Shown here: piece after piece, positions 36,576-44,770 of the stretch
How positions within the stretch are numbered: the first letter of the stretch is position 1
How the letters are laid out: each line of letters begins with the position of its first letter
Notes under the pieces: generated by a model
What the model saw: only the letters and a program-made list of their open reading frames with translations
What the model was told of the DNA's origin: nothing
The model's database searches: none
Position numbers and translations under genes: made by a program
Source of the DNA: Priestia abyssalis
GTDB taxonomy: Bacteria; Bacillota; Bacilli; Bacillales; Bacillaceae_H
Assembly (NCBI RefSeq): GCF_002019595.1
Contig: NZ_KV917369.1
Location: 1,698,417-1,762,416, forward strand
DNA length: 64,000 nt
Direction: 5' to 3'

Positions 36576-36746
36576 ATGTTCTCTGGAACTACAAGTACGA
36601 ATCCTCAAATGATTCTCGTTGAGATATTTATCCTTGTTGCTGGCTTTAACGCAGCTAAAATTGGATTAGATTATTGGATCATCCCATTCTTAAGAAAACA
36701 AATTTTAAGAAAAGAGGAGCAAGAAGTCTCCGCTCACAGTGCTTAA
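36576..36746 (+). pseudogene. C-terminal fragment of a DoxX-like membrane protein
   Basis: 57 codons. MFSGTTSTNPQMILVEIFIL, then VAGFNAAKIGLDYWIIPFLRKQI, matches the last helix and GTTSTNP signature of DoxX/DoxD-type membrane proteins. There is no start site, and three transmembrane helices are missing. The rest of the gene was lost at the junction with the HU fragment. Confidence 0.65.
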
Positions 36747-36982
36747 AGGGATCCTGTCCAAAAAAACGCTAAAAACGCTAAGAAAATTTTTTATACTTAT
36801 CTCAAAAGGGTACACTTTATTGGGACATCCGTTCTTATGGATGCAAGTCTTTTGTTTATTCGTAAAATGGATATTTTATGAAAGTCTTACCTGTTTTATA
36901 GTCATTATTTGCTTTCAGATTGGTCGAATGATATAGTGACTTTAAACCATTTTACTTTTAATACAATAAATATTTAAAGGAG

Positions 36983-37038
36983 CTGCAACTTTAAGGGAGA
37001 TAGCAAAGTTAAATCTTCTTAGAGGTTGCAGTTTTTTT
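36983..37038 (+). terminator. Hairpin upstream of first cold-shock gene
   Basis: CTGCAAC/GTTGCAG stem with a long loop and a T7 run. It may end an upstream transcript or act as attenuator in the csp leader. Confidence 0.5.
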
Positions 37039-37109
37039 AAATCCTTTTATTACTTGTAAAGTGGTCGAAAATGAATATGTACATAAGGTGCATTTTAGGA
37101 GGATTTTTA

Positions 37110-37310
37110 ATGGCAACAGGTAAAGTTAAATGGTTTAATGGTGAAAAAGGTTTCGGATTTATCGAGGTGGAAGGTGGAGAAGATGTATTCGTACACTTCA
37201 GCGCTATTCAAAGTGAAGGATTCAAAACTTTAGATGAAGGCCAAGAAGTTGAATTTGACGTTGAGCAAGGCCAACGTGGACCTCAAGCTACTAACGTACG
37301 TAAAATATAA
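37110..37310 (+). CDS. Cold shock protein, CspA/CspB family
   Basis: 66 residues: [20 protein letters not shown] (RNP1 KGFGFI), then VFVHFSAI (RNP2) and GPQATNV. It is an OB-fold RNA chaperone of the cytoplasm. ATG 37110 is set by AGGAGG; the longer frame from 37071 has no ribosome binding site. A T-rich terminator follows. A paralogue lies at 38499; the two proteins differ at few positions. Confidence 0.96.
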   Translation: MATGKVKWFNGEKGFGFIEVEGGEDVFVHFSAIQSEGFKTLDEGQEVEFDVEQGQRGPQATNVRKI

Positions 37311-37329
37311 TTGATCATATTTAATCGAT

Positions 37330-37360
37330 AAAAAAGAGAAGGGCTCCTTCTCTTTTTTTC
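37330..37360 (+). terminator. Terminator of first csp gene
   Basis: AAAAAGAGAAGG-GCT-CCTTCTCTTTTTTT. Confidence 0.9.
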
Positions 37361-37488
37361 TTTTTGTTCATATTTTTATTTTATTAGATATACAGGATCG
37401 ATTAATTAATTTGTCCGTTTTCTGAAGAAGGTAAATGCCTAGATGAAAAATAACTATTCCTCTATAAGCCTATGTAGGCTTTCCTTGA

Positions 37489-37743
37489 TCATTTTTCGTA
37501 CGCAACAGGGATTAGATTCATTTTTACCCTTTCAGCCACAATATAGCGTGTGTAGCCATCTGTGAGAATCTTTGTATCTCGATTAACTGTAATGGGCTCA
37601 TCTAAATGGCCTGTTCGTTTTAAATAGTTTGCAACTTTCTGTATTTTTTCAGGACTAGGTCTTGAATTTGAAAAACCTTCCATTATCACAATCTGTTCAA
37701 GTAAAATAAAATCTTCAGTTCCTACTGGTCCTTTTGGCTTCAT
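37489..37743 (-). CDS. Small ParB/sulfiredoxin-like domain protein
   Basis: 84 residues, a single ParB-N-like fold. RPSPEKIQKVANYLKRTGHLDEPITVNRDTKILTDGYTRYIVAERVKMNLIPV shows the LxDGxxRxxxAxxxG-type motif, here LTDGYTRYIVAERV, used for nucleotide binding in ParB/sulfiredoxin folds. No DNA-binding helix-turn-helix follows, so it is not a partition protein. The start ATG follows AAGAAGAGG weakly. It stands alone between two cold-shock genes; the function is unknown. Confidence 0.7.
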   Translation of the reverse strand: MKPKGPVGTEDFILLEQIVIMEGFSNSRPSPEKIQKVANYLKRTGHLDEPITVNRDTKILTDGYTRYIVAERVKMNLIPVAYEK

Positions 37744-38059
37744 TTCTGTTTTTACCTCTTCTTCAGTTTAATTATATACTTCATTCAATTTTTTAGTTCA
37801 TATTATAATGAATCTTACAGGAAGCTAAAATAGTCTGAACTTTGTTCTATAATATGGTTGCGTTTGATTACAATATTTATAAGATACGGCCGAAGCAGAT
37901 AGCAAAGATAAACGAACATTAATTTGTAATGATCTTGTTTTTAGTTAAAGAAACAGATAGGATTTTTTTAAAATCTAAATGGAACGTCTCATGATCACTT
38001 TATAGACATATCTACAATTAAAGATTAGATCGTTATATAAGCTAAGCCTTGGATATAAA

Positions 38060-38260
38060 TCAGTTTCGATGGGAGTTAGGTGGTAACTTTTCTAAAAGAC
38101 GCTCTCCAGCCCTCATTTTATGACCACATAAAGGGCAATTTTGATGATTCTCATAGGAGAAATCTTTTCTCATCCAACCAATACAATCTTCTGATTCACA
38201 TTCCCAAACCTCTATTTGTTCTTTAGGTAATAATTCTTCATTTTTCTTACGATAATACAT
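38060..38260 (-). CDS. YdjO-type cold-inducible small protein
   Basis: 66 residues. YYRKKNEELLPKEQIEVWEC, then SEDCIGWMRKDFSYENHQNCPLCGHKM, carries two Cys pairs (C-x4-C and C-x2-C), a small zinc-ribbon-like arrangement as in Bacillus YdjO. YdjO is known from cold-shock induced regulons. Here the gene is divergent from the second csp gene, in agreement with that link. The start follows AAAGGAG. Confidence 0.85.
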   Translation of the reverse strand: MYYRKKNEELLPKEQIEVWECESEDCIGWMRKDFSYENHQNCPLCGHKMRAGERLLEKLPPNSHRN

Positions 38261-38466
38261 GACAACATCACTACTCCTTTCATCTATTATACCTTAACAA
38301 GCAAAAGATCATTAATAATCTACCTTTTCTGTTAATTGCTATTAGCTTTGTGAATCTGTTATAATAAAGGTAATTATTTTTGTTCGGTATAGGATGGATA
38401 GCAGAACTGTCTTAAAAAGAAGGTTTCGTCTTGAAATATTATGTTTGGGCAAGGGTAGTAATACAA

Positions 38467-38484
38467 TTGTGGAATATTCCACAA
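38467..38484. promoter_or_regulatory. 18-bp perfect palindrome directly before csp ribosome binding site
   Basis: TTGTGGAATATTCCACAA ends one base before CAGGAGG of the second csp gene. In RNA it can form a 7-9 bp hairpin just 5' of the ribosome binding site; in DNA it could be an operator. Confidence 0.65.
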
Positions 38485-38498
38485 CAGGAGGAAACATT

Positions 38499-38699
38499 AT
38501 GGCACAAGGTACAGTAAAATGGTTTAATGCAGACAAAGGTTTCGGATTTATCGAAAGCGAAGGCGGAGAAGATGTATTCGTACATTTCAGTGCTATTCAA
38601 GGCGAAGGCTTCAAATCATTAGATGAAGGTCAAAAAGTTACTTTTGATATTGAACAAGGTCAACGTGGAGCACAAGCTGCTAACGTTCGCAAAGCATAA
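38499..38699 (+). CDS. Cold shock protein, CspA/CspB family (paralogue)
   Basis: 66 residues: [40 protein letters not shown] and [10 protein letters not shown], with complete RNP1 and RNP2 motifs. The start ATG has AGGAGG 8 bases upstream. Upstream in-frame codons cover the palindrome at 38467 and are not coding. A strong terminator follows at 38710. Confidence 0.96.
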   Translation: MAQGTVKWFNADKGFGFIESEGGEDVFVHFSAIQGEGFKSLDEGQKVTFDIEQGQRGAQAANVRKA

Positions 38700-38709
38700 T
38701 TTAAAGTAA

Positions 38710-38751
38710 TCATAAAAGAAGACTCCCATATGGGGAGTCTTCTTTTATGAT
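38710..38751. terminator. Bidirectional terminator after second csp gene
   Basis: TCATAAAAGAAGACTCCC pairs with GGGGAGTCTTCTTTTATGA, one of the longest stems in the window. Confidence 0.92.
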
Positions 38752-39017
38752 CATTACTTCTAGCTACCACAGTTGGTCTTATCAGCACTCAAAGAACCAT
38801 TTTACTTAACGGTATTGAGCTTTTTGCAACCCCTACTGTAAGCTTGTCTTAGGATCCTTTTTATTAATGATTTTTATATTTTTCCCAAGAGGCAAAGATG
38901 CTCTTGATAAACACGGGTTCTTAGATTGATGAGTTAAAACAGTTGCTTTCATCCTTATCAACTGACAAAATTAAGAAGATAAGGGACTTCATAGAAAAGA
39001 ACGCGTAGGTGACTAAC

Positions 39018-39446
39018 ATGATTGAGATAAAGACTTCCACACTCAGCAATGGAGAGTTCAATAGAGGGGTATTCGCGACATGTGATATAGCAAAAGGTGA
39101 GCTTATACATGAAGCGCCAGTCATTCCTTACCCTAATAAGCAACATGTTTTTATAGAAAAAACCATACTTGATGATTATGTGTTTGAGTATGGTAAAAAC
39201 CACACGGCGGTCGTCTTAGGATATGGTATGCTGTTTAACCATTCGTATAAGCCGAATGCCACTTATGATATTAACTTTACGAACCACACGTTTGACTTTT
39301 ATGCTTACACAGATATAAAAGCAGGAGAAGAGATACTAATCAACTATAATGGCGATGTGGATGACAAAGATCCACTATGGTTTAATAAGGACGAAATGGA
39401 TAATGACAAAGAGGAACCAATTGTAGATAAGGGGAGGACCCAATGA
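39018..39446 (+). CDS. SET-domain protein
   Basis: 142 residues, almost entirely a minimal SET domain. RGVFATCDIAKGELIHEAPV is the N-SET strand, GMLFNHSYKPNATY contains the NHS motif that binds S-adenosylmethionine, and DIKAGEEILINYNGD is the C-SET motif with the knot Tyr. ATG 39018 follows TAGGTG. Bacterial SET proteins of this size are thought to methylate lysines, but the target is not known. The stop overlaps the start of a 70-residue gene by four bases (ATGA), so the two are co-translated and may act together. No post-SET Cys cluster is present. Confidence 0.88.
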   Translation: MIEIKTSTLSNGEFNRGVFATCDIAKGELIHEAPVIPYPNKQHVFIEKTILDDYVFEYGKNHTAVVLGYGMLFNHSYKPNATYDINFTNHTFDFYAYTDIKAGEEILINYNGDVDDKDPLWFNKDEMDNDKEEPIVDKGRTQ

Positions 39447-39655
39447 ATAAAGATGGACTTTTAAAAAAATTTCAGACTGCCAGTCGAGGTAATTTTTTTT
39501 CAATAGAAGTTCCTAAGGCTACTAAAGAAGATGAAAATAAGATTGAAGAATGGGTTAAAGAATTAGAAAGGGAAGGAAAAATCAAATTAAGAGAGTGTGT
39601 ACCGCGAGAATACTCCGTTTATTTACATGGAATCATTAAGTATGCATCCGAATAA
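39443..39655 (+). CDS. Small protein coupled to the SET-domain gene
   Basis: 70 residues, basic N-terminus and a helical middle (TKEDENKIEEWVKELEREGKIKLRECVP). The helix plus short beta stretch (REYSVYLHGIIKY) could be a small winged-helix domain. It overlaps the upstream gene by ATGA and ends just before a terminator. I do not recognise the family; a regulator, substrate or partner of the SET protein is possible. Confidence 0.65.
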   Translation: MNKDGLLKKFQTASRGNFFSIEVPKATKEDENKIEEWVKELEREGKIKLRECVPREYSVYLHGIIKYASE

Positions 39656-39671
39656 CCGGGTGCTTTTTTAT
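39643..39671 (+). terminator. Terminator of SET operon
   Basis: GCATCCG-AATAAC-CGGGTGC stem (one G-T pair), then TTTTTT; it overlaps the last codons of the small gene. Confidence 0.85.
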
Positions 39672-39723
39672 TGGGGTCAAACATATGAAGATATCCGACT
39701 TGATCAACTAATTTGCCCCGTTT

Positions 39724-39915
39724 GAATAAGAAAGGGAGCAAATTGAAGGCAAGGTGAGAAATCTTTTTATGATTATTTTCAAGTATGTAAGTATGCGTAT
39801 AATCCTAATTTTACGCATACTTTACATTAAGAAGTATTATGAAAAGCGAAGAAGTCTGGTTCTAATTGGATACAGGCTTCTTCGCTTTTTATAAAAATGT
39901 CATTTTGTGAACAGG
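39724..39915. repeat. Repeat B, copy 2 (non-coding, hairpin rich)
   Basis: It matches 22399-22641 through AAGAAAGGGAGC, GTATGCGTATAATCCTAAT/TTTTACGCATAC, GAAGTCTGGTTCTAATTGG and ATACAGGCTTC, and the dyad with CATTTTGTGAACAGG. Copy 2 lacks about 50 bases. The interval 39916-40235 that follows holds no gene. Confidence 0.7.
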
Positions 39916-40235
39916 TTCATAAATCTTTAAAAGCGTACGTTAGGCATTCATGTCAGTAATATATGCTTTTGTGGCTAGATTCAACTTAGTGATCGTTACC
40001 CTATAGATGATCACACCTCTCTTTTAAATATATAAATTCTTAGTGCAAGATTGTGAAGTTTTTTTAAAAAAAGTTGATAAAATTCGGACAAACTGCGGTT
40101 TTTCGCCCTCTACAAAAATAGGATACTGGAGGTTATTATGGGCAAAAAGACTATAATTTTAACTATAGCGACAGGGAGCGCTTACAAATAAAATTCTCCA
40201 GAAAAAATCAGAATTTTTAAAAAGAGGTGTTTATT

Positions 40236-41435
40236 ATGTTGAATGGTGAAAAGAAAATGGCAAGACCACTACGCTGGGGGATGGTCGGAGGTGGACGACT
40301 TAGTCAGGTTGGTTATAAACACCGGACTGGTGCATTAAGAGATCATACAGCCTTTACCTTAGTAGCAGGAGCCTTTGATATTGATTCAGAAAGGGGTAAA
40401 GACTTTGGTATAAATATAGGCGTCGATGAGAACCGTTGCTATCCTGATTATAAAACAATGTTTGCTGAAGAAGCAAAGAGGAAGGACGGGATTGAGGTTG
40501 TCTCCATTGCCACTCCTAACGGGACTCATTATGAAATTTCTAAGACAGCATTAGAAGCTGGTTTGCACGTTATCTGTGAAAAACCTTTGTTTTTTACCTC
40601 TGAAGAGGGTGAAGAGATTAAAGCTCTGGCAGAGGAAAAAGGAAAAATTGTTGGTGTAACGTATGGTTTCTCTGGAAATCAAATGTTGCTCCAAATGAGG
40701 GCAATGATTGAACAAGAAAAAATTGGTGAGATTCGTGTGGTTGAGCTGCAGTATACTCATGGCTTTAGTGCAAATGATCAAGCAGATAAAACAAGTGATT
40801 CGCAAAAGTGGCGTGTTGACCCTAAGGTTGCAGGACCAAGTTTTGTGTTAGGTGATTTGTCCACACATACCTATTATATGTCCCAGCTGATTATGCCACA
40901 TATGAAAATTAAACAATTGTTATGTGACCGGCAGAGTTTTGTGGGAAGTCGCGCTCCTTTAGAGGATAATGCGTTTGTTCTTATGAAATATGAAAACGGG
41001 GCGGTAGGAAGGCTTTGGACATCCTCTATCAATACGGGATGTATGGATGGCCATAGAATTCGCATTGTAGGATCTAAGGGAAGTTTAGAATGGTGGGATA
41101 GCAAAGGTGGAGAACTAAGATATGAAGTTCAGGGAGAACCTGCCCAAACTTTGATTCGTGCCATGCCTTATTTAGATGATAGCTGTAATGCTGACGAGCG
41201 TTTAGGAGCACTACATGTAGAAGGATTGTCTGATTCTTGGGCCAATATTTACCTCAAATTTGCCATTGCGATTGATGCCAAAAACCGGAATGATGAGGAA
41301 ACATTAAAGAATCTAGTTTACCCTGATATTGATGCCGGCTTGGATGGTATTCGCTGGATTGAAAATTGTGTTCGTTCTGCAGACAATGGAGCGGTTTGGG
41401 TAGAGTTTGAGAACAAAAGGACACTATTAGTGTAA
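40236..41435 (+). CDS. Gfo/Idh/MocA-family oxidoreductase
   Basis: About 399 residues. The Rossmann motif is LRWGMVGGGRLSQVGYKH near the N-terminus (GGGRLSQVG), the Gfo/Idh catalytic Lys is in HVICEKPL (EKP motif, about residue 115), and the substrate-side domain has DLSTHTYYM. These NAD(P) enzymes oxidise sugars or inositols. Downstream remnants of an iolD-like gene and a sugar porter suggest a former inositol or cyclitol locus. ATG 40236 follows AGAGGTG. A duplicated piece of its own 3' end lies directly after its stop. Confidence 0.9.
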   Translation: MLNGEKKMARPLRWGMVGGGRLSQVGYKHRTGALRDHTAFTLVAGAFDIDSERGKDFGINIGVDENRCYPDYKTMFAEEAKRKDGIEVVSIATPNGTHYEISKTALEAGLHVICEKPLFFTSEEGEEIKALAEEKGKIVGVTYGFSGNQMLLQMRAMIEQEKIGEIRVVELQYTHGFSANDQADKTSDSQKWRVDPKVAGPSFVLGDLSTHTYYMSQLIMPHMKIKQLLCDRQSFVGSRAPLEDNAFVLMKYENGAVGRLWTSSINTGCMDGHRIRIVGSKGSLEWWDSKGGELRYEVQGEPAQTLIRAMPYLDDSCNADERLGALHVEGLSDSWANIYLKFAIAIDAKNRNDEETLKNLVYPDIDAGLDGIRWIENCVRSADNGAVWVEFENKRTLLV

Positions 41436-41530
41436 AAAACCTTATACCCTGATCTTGGTATTGAGAGCGTGCGCTGGATAGAAGACTGTGTTAGAACGGT
41501 ACCGTTTGGATAGAGTTTAATTACAAACTT
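41436..41530 (+). pseudogene. Relic of a second Gfo/Idh gene (3' end)
   Basis: The bases spell YPDLGIESVRWIEDCV, then a frameshifted AVWIEFNYK, parallel to the end of the intact gene (YPDIDAGLDGIRWIENCV ... AVWVEFENK). It is a leftover of a tandem paralogue lost by recombination. Confidence 0.8.
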
Positions 41531-41584
41531 AAAACTCATCTATGTACAATTTTCTTTCATAATTGTCCTAGATGAGTTTTAAAA
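41530..41584 (+). terminator. Terminator after the Gfo/Idh gene
   Basis: TTAAAACTCATCTA/TAGATGAGTTTTAA with an inner stem ACAATT/AATTGT. Confidence 0.75.
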
Positions 41585-41684
41585 GTATCATTCAATCAAA
41601 GCTCTTAACAAGAGGTTGATGAACGCCCAGTCAATTACTATAATTGACTAAATACTTACACACTACAGAAAAAGAGGCGAGTTT

Positions 41685-42557
41685 ATGGTACAGAGTTTTG
41701 TAAAAAAAGACTTCACACCAACTTTTGAAAATGGCAGACTTCCCAAACTGCTTTATGTTTGCAAAGCTGAAGCTGATCATACCAAATTACCGTGTGTGAT
41801 GCATGTTCATAAGGACCGTCTAGAAATTTTGTATATAAGACATGGGAGAGGAATTCATACTATTGGAGGGCGACAGTATCATACCAAACAAGGTGACATT
41901 CTCATTTATAACAGTGGGGTTATCCATGACGAACGTACGAATCCAGATGCAGAAATGAGTGTGTACAGCTGTGGAGTAAGCAACTTAAAGCTAGAGGGGA
42001 TGAGGGAGAATTGTCTATTGCCTGACAGTGCAAGTCCGGTTTTACATAGTAACGTTTTTAGCCAGGATATTGAACATTTATTTCGTATGATGTACACCCA
42101 AATTTGTTCGGAAAATACTGGGGCTGAGGAAATCTGTCATCATCTTCTACAATCTCTCATTGTGATGCTTGTCAAGCAAATTGATAGAAGGATAGATACA
42201 GAGGAAAATAAGGAAGTTATTGTGGGAGAACGCATTAAAAAGTATATTGATGATCATTATTCGGAGGTTCATACGTTGGAAAGCATAAGTGAGGCATTGA
42301 ATATTAGCTTGTCTTACTTGTGTCATATTTTTAAGGAAACTACTGGATATGCTCCCATGCAATACATTATGCGACGTAGAATTGGAGAGGCCCAGTCTCT
42401 GCTGATTAATACCCAGTATAGTGCTACCGAAATCGCATCAATGGTAGGATATGATAACTCCAATTATTTTAACACTATTTTTACTAGAATCGTTGGCATG
42501 TCTCCCATCAAATATCGAAAGTGCTGGGTAGATGGAAATTCTAATGTAGATAGATAA
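41685..42557 (+). CDS. AraC-family transcriptional regulator with cupin sensor
   Basis: 290 residues. An N-terminal cupin (PCVMHVHKDRLEILYIRHGRGIHTIGGRQYHTKQGDILIYNSGVIHDE) precedes two helix-turn-helix motifs: LESISEALNISLSYLCHIFKETTG and ATEIASMVGYDNSNYFNTIFTRIVGMSPIKYRK. It probably controls the neighbouring dehydrogenase gene in response to a sugar or cyclitol. The ribosome binding site is AAGAGGCGAG. It is complete. Confidence 0.92.
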   Translation: MVQSFVKKDFTPTFENGRLPKLLYVCKAEADHTKLPCVMHVHKDRLEILYIRHGRGIHTIGGRQYHTKQGDILIYNSGVIHDERTNPDAEMSVYSCGVSNLKLEGMRENCLLPDSASPVLHSNVFSQDIEHLFRMMYTQICSENTGAEEICHHLLQSLIVMLVKQIDRRIDTEENKEVIVGERIKKYIDDHYSEVHTLESISEALNISLSYLCHIFKETTGYAPMQYIMRRRIGEAQSLLINTQYSATEIASMVGYDNSNYFNTIFTRIVGMSPIKYRKCWVDGNSNVDR

Positions 42558-42597
42558 AAATGATAACAGAGCTGTTTTTTAGCACAACCCTAAATAT

Positions 42598-42778
42598 CGA
42601 TTGCACAAAAATAGCTGAAGGATACGGAGCTAAAACTTATCGGTACGTTAGAAGAATTAAAAACGCTCTTAAAAGATGCTAAGAAGCAGGGAGTATTATA
42701 CACATTGTCAAAAATGAAAGTGCTTCCAATTAAGGGTGGACGGTTATGGTAGCGTTGAGAGAATTTATGTATAGTAAC
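42598..42778 (+). pseudogene. iolD-like relic (C-terminal)
   Basis: Fragments in shifting frames read DCTKIAEGYGAKTYR, then TLEELKTLLKDAKKQGV and KVLPI, then DGYGSVERIYV. The order matches the end of 3D-(3,5/4)-trihydroxycyclohexane-1,2-dione hydrolase (IolD) and related thiamine-diphosphate enzymes. At least two frameshifts, and no upstream part is present. Confidence 0.6.
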
Positions 42779-42818
42779 TAATCCGCAAATATTTAGTGGA
42801 AATACCGCCCTAAAACAT

Positions 42819-43328
42819 ATGCATTTACTTTATGGTATTGGTAAAGTTCGACGTCGACTAATGCTACTAATTGGACTGATTGGAACAACGACGTCACTTC
42901 TGCTAATTGGGGTATTCTCCAATGTACTTGAAGGATCTGCAGCGCTTCCATATGTTGTGCTTAGCTTGACAGTCACGTTTTTAGCATTTATGCAAGGGGC
43001 TGTTGCACCAGTAACATGGCTGATGCTTGCAGAAATATTCCCATTGCAGTTACGAGGTCTCGGTATGGGTATCAGTGTGTCTTGCCTTTGGATAACAAAT
43101 TTCTTCATTGGTTTATCTTTCCCTGTATTATTAGAAACGATTGGCTTGTCCACAACTTTCTTTGTCTTCACAGCTATGGGACTTCTGTCTATTGCATTTG
43201 TGAAAAAATATTTGCCGGAAACTAAAGGCCGCACACTTGAAGAGCTAGAACATTACTTCCGCACCTATGATGATCAAGGTGACCAGGCGGATTTAAATCA
43301 GGTTACCGTTCAAACAAAACAAGTTTAA
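42819..43328 (+). pseudogene. Sugar-porter MFS transporter, N-terminally truncated
   Basis: About 169 codons remain of a roughly 460-residue sugar porter (IolT-like). The part includes GKVRRRLMLLIGLIGTT (normally G-x-x-GRRP-x-L), WLMLAEIFPLQLRGLGMG and the PETKGRTLEELE signature. The first seven transmembrane helices are missing, and the GRR motif is altered. Its reading frame is open, so a fragment could be expressed, but transport is not expected. Confidence 0.85.
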
Positions 43329-43960
43329 TCATGGCAACATGATTATTATTTGAAACATTGGTGTAATAGGAACCGACGGAATTTCTGGGAACATATTAAA
43401 AGAATTATAAACACTTTGGTTGGTCGAAAAATTGTTGCTATATACTGCTTAGAGCTAAGGAAGGTAATTGGGTTCTAGTATAAGAAATCCATCAAACTGG
43501 CAAAATGGATGGTTCTAACGTAGAAATGGAAGAGAAAAAAGAAAGTATAAAACTATAAAAATATATGTAAACAGAAGGTAGTTCATCTAGGGAATCACCT
43601 TCTATTTACATAACACTGATTAGAAGCAATCAAAAAAGTCCGTGAAATTTCACGGGCTTTTACTATACTTATGTATTTATTTGATCAATGTAATAAGAAT
43701 GCTCGAAGTCAGTCCAATCAAAAGATAAAATGGTCAAACAATCGATTAATCATAAAAGGAAACTGAAGGAGTAAAAAATACTATTTTTTAGATGAGCTAA
43801 ACATATTCTTGTTGAAAGGGCATAACCAAAAATTTCAATGAGTTTACATTTCCGGGTATAAACTCATTGCCTATAAATCCAATGGCAATACCAAGCTAAA
43901 TGTTTGAATAGTCTGGAAACTGTTAGTATAATAGAAAAAAGGTCAAGGAGTTGATTTCCG
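43329..43960. repeat. Non-coding stretch with Repeat A copy 3 (43605-43662)
   Basis: A stem AGAAGGT/ACCTTCT (about 43573-43603) is followed by TTTACATAACACTGATTAG, then AAGCAATCAAAA, and the hairpin AAAAGTCCGTGAAA/TTTCACGGGCTTTT. This is the third and best preserved copy of Repeat A. The rest of the interval shows no gene; fragments near 43380-43550 are too decayed to name. Confidence 0.7.
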
Positions 43961-44158
43961 ATGGAAAGGAATTTGCTTAATACATCACCACAACCTGAAG
44001 TAAACGTCATGGATTCTCAATGGGCTGAAATGGTGTTAAACAAAGCGCTTCGTGATTTCCGAAAAGAACAAATCCAAAAAGAGATTGACCAGTCGTTACA
44101 GAATCGAAACAAAGAAGAGTTCCTACGATTAACAGAGCAATTGAAGAATATTTCTTAA
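43961..44158 (+). CDS. IDEAL-domain protein
   Basis: 65 residues. The C-terminal half, ALRDFRKEQIQKEIDQSLQNRNKEEFLRLTEQL, is an IDEAL domain (named for its conserved residues), found in Bacillus ComK-regulator-like and UPF0302 proteins. It is probably a protein-interaction helix pair. The start follows AAGGAGTTG. It is a single gene ending near a convergent terminator shared with HU; the function is unknown. Confidence 0.85.
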   Translation: MERNLLNTSPQPEVNVMDSQWAEMVLNKALRDFRKEQIQKEIDQSLQNRNKEEFLRLTEQLKNIS

Positions 44159-44228
44159 AGCTGTTGTATATATCGAGATGATTTTGAAATAAAATGAACT
44201 TAACATAATAATCATTATCAGCTAACAA

Positions 44229-44261
44229 GAGGTTGGGTGTCTAAAAAAGGCACCCAGCCTC
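44229..44261. terminator. Bidirectional terminator between IDEAL and HU genes
   Basis: GAGGTTGGGTG/CACCCAGCCTC stem. Confidence 0.8.
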
Positions 44262-44283
44262 CTTAGCGTTCTTGATTGGTTAC

Positions 44284-44556
44284 TTATTTTACAGCTTCTT
44301 TTAGTTCTTTACCCGGTTTAAAAGCAGGAGCCTTAGTAGCAGGGATTTGTATTTCCTCGCCTGTTTGTGGGTTACGGCCTGTTCGGGCTGCACGTTCACG
44401 TACTTCAAACGTTCCAAACCCAATCAACTGGATTTTTTCTTCCTTAGCAAGTGTAGTAGAGATGGATTCAAACAACGCATCCACAGCTTTAGCAGCATCC
44501 TTTTTGCTTAATTCGGCTCTCTCAGCTACAGCATTCACTAATTCTGTCTTATTCAT
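44284..44556 (-). CDS. hup: DNA-binding protein HU
   Basis: 90 residues: [20 protein letters not shown], then [45 protein letters not shown], the standard HU core and DNA-binding arm (RTGRNPQTG). It is a dimeric nucleoid protein. ATG 44556 is preceded by GAGGTGCTT; upstream residues of a longer frame are not HU-like. A relic of another hup copy lies at 36492. Confidence 0.96.
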   Translation of the reverse strand: MNKTELVNAVAERAELSKKDAAKAVDALFESISTTLAKEEKIQLIGFGTFEVRERAARTGRNPQTGEEIQIPATKAPAFKPGKELKEAVK

Positions 44557-44770
44557 ATTCAAGCACCTCGTTCTTTTACTTTCAGATAGTATGTAGAATG
44601 ATAGCATAACACATCCATTAGAAGGTTTTCCAATTTGACAGATTGATATACATCTATTCTAAAAGAAACAGAATCGTGACTTTTATGAGGAAAGGAATTG
44701 AATAAAAAGGCCTCTTTTATAAAGTTGTATGTAGTATGTTAAGATAAGTGTAAGAACATTTGAGGAGATA

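Noticed and set aside
36739-36936. 65-codon hydrophobic ORF
   Set aside because: No ribosome binding site; it starts inside the DoxX-like remnant and shows no family pattern.
22335-43662. Repeat A/B as a CRISPR array
   Set aside because: Copies are kilobases apart, with no regular spacers and no cas genes.
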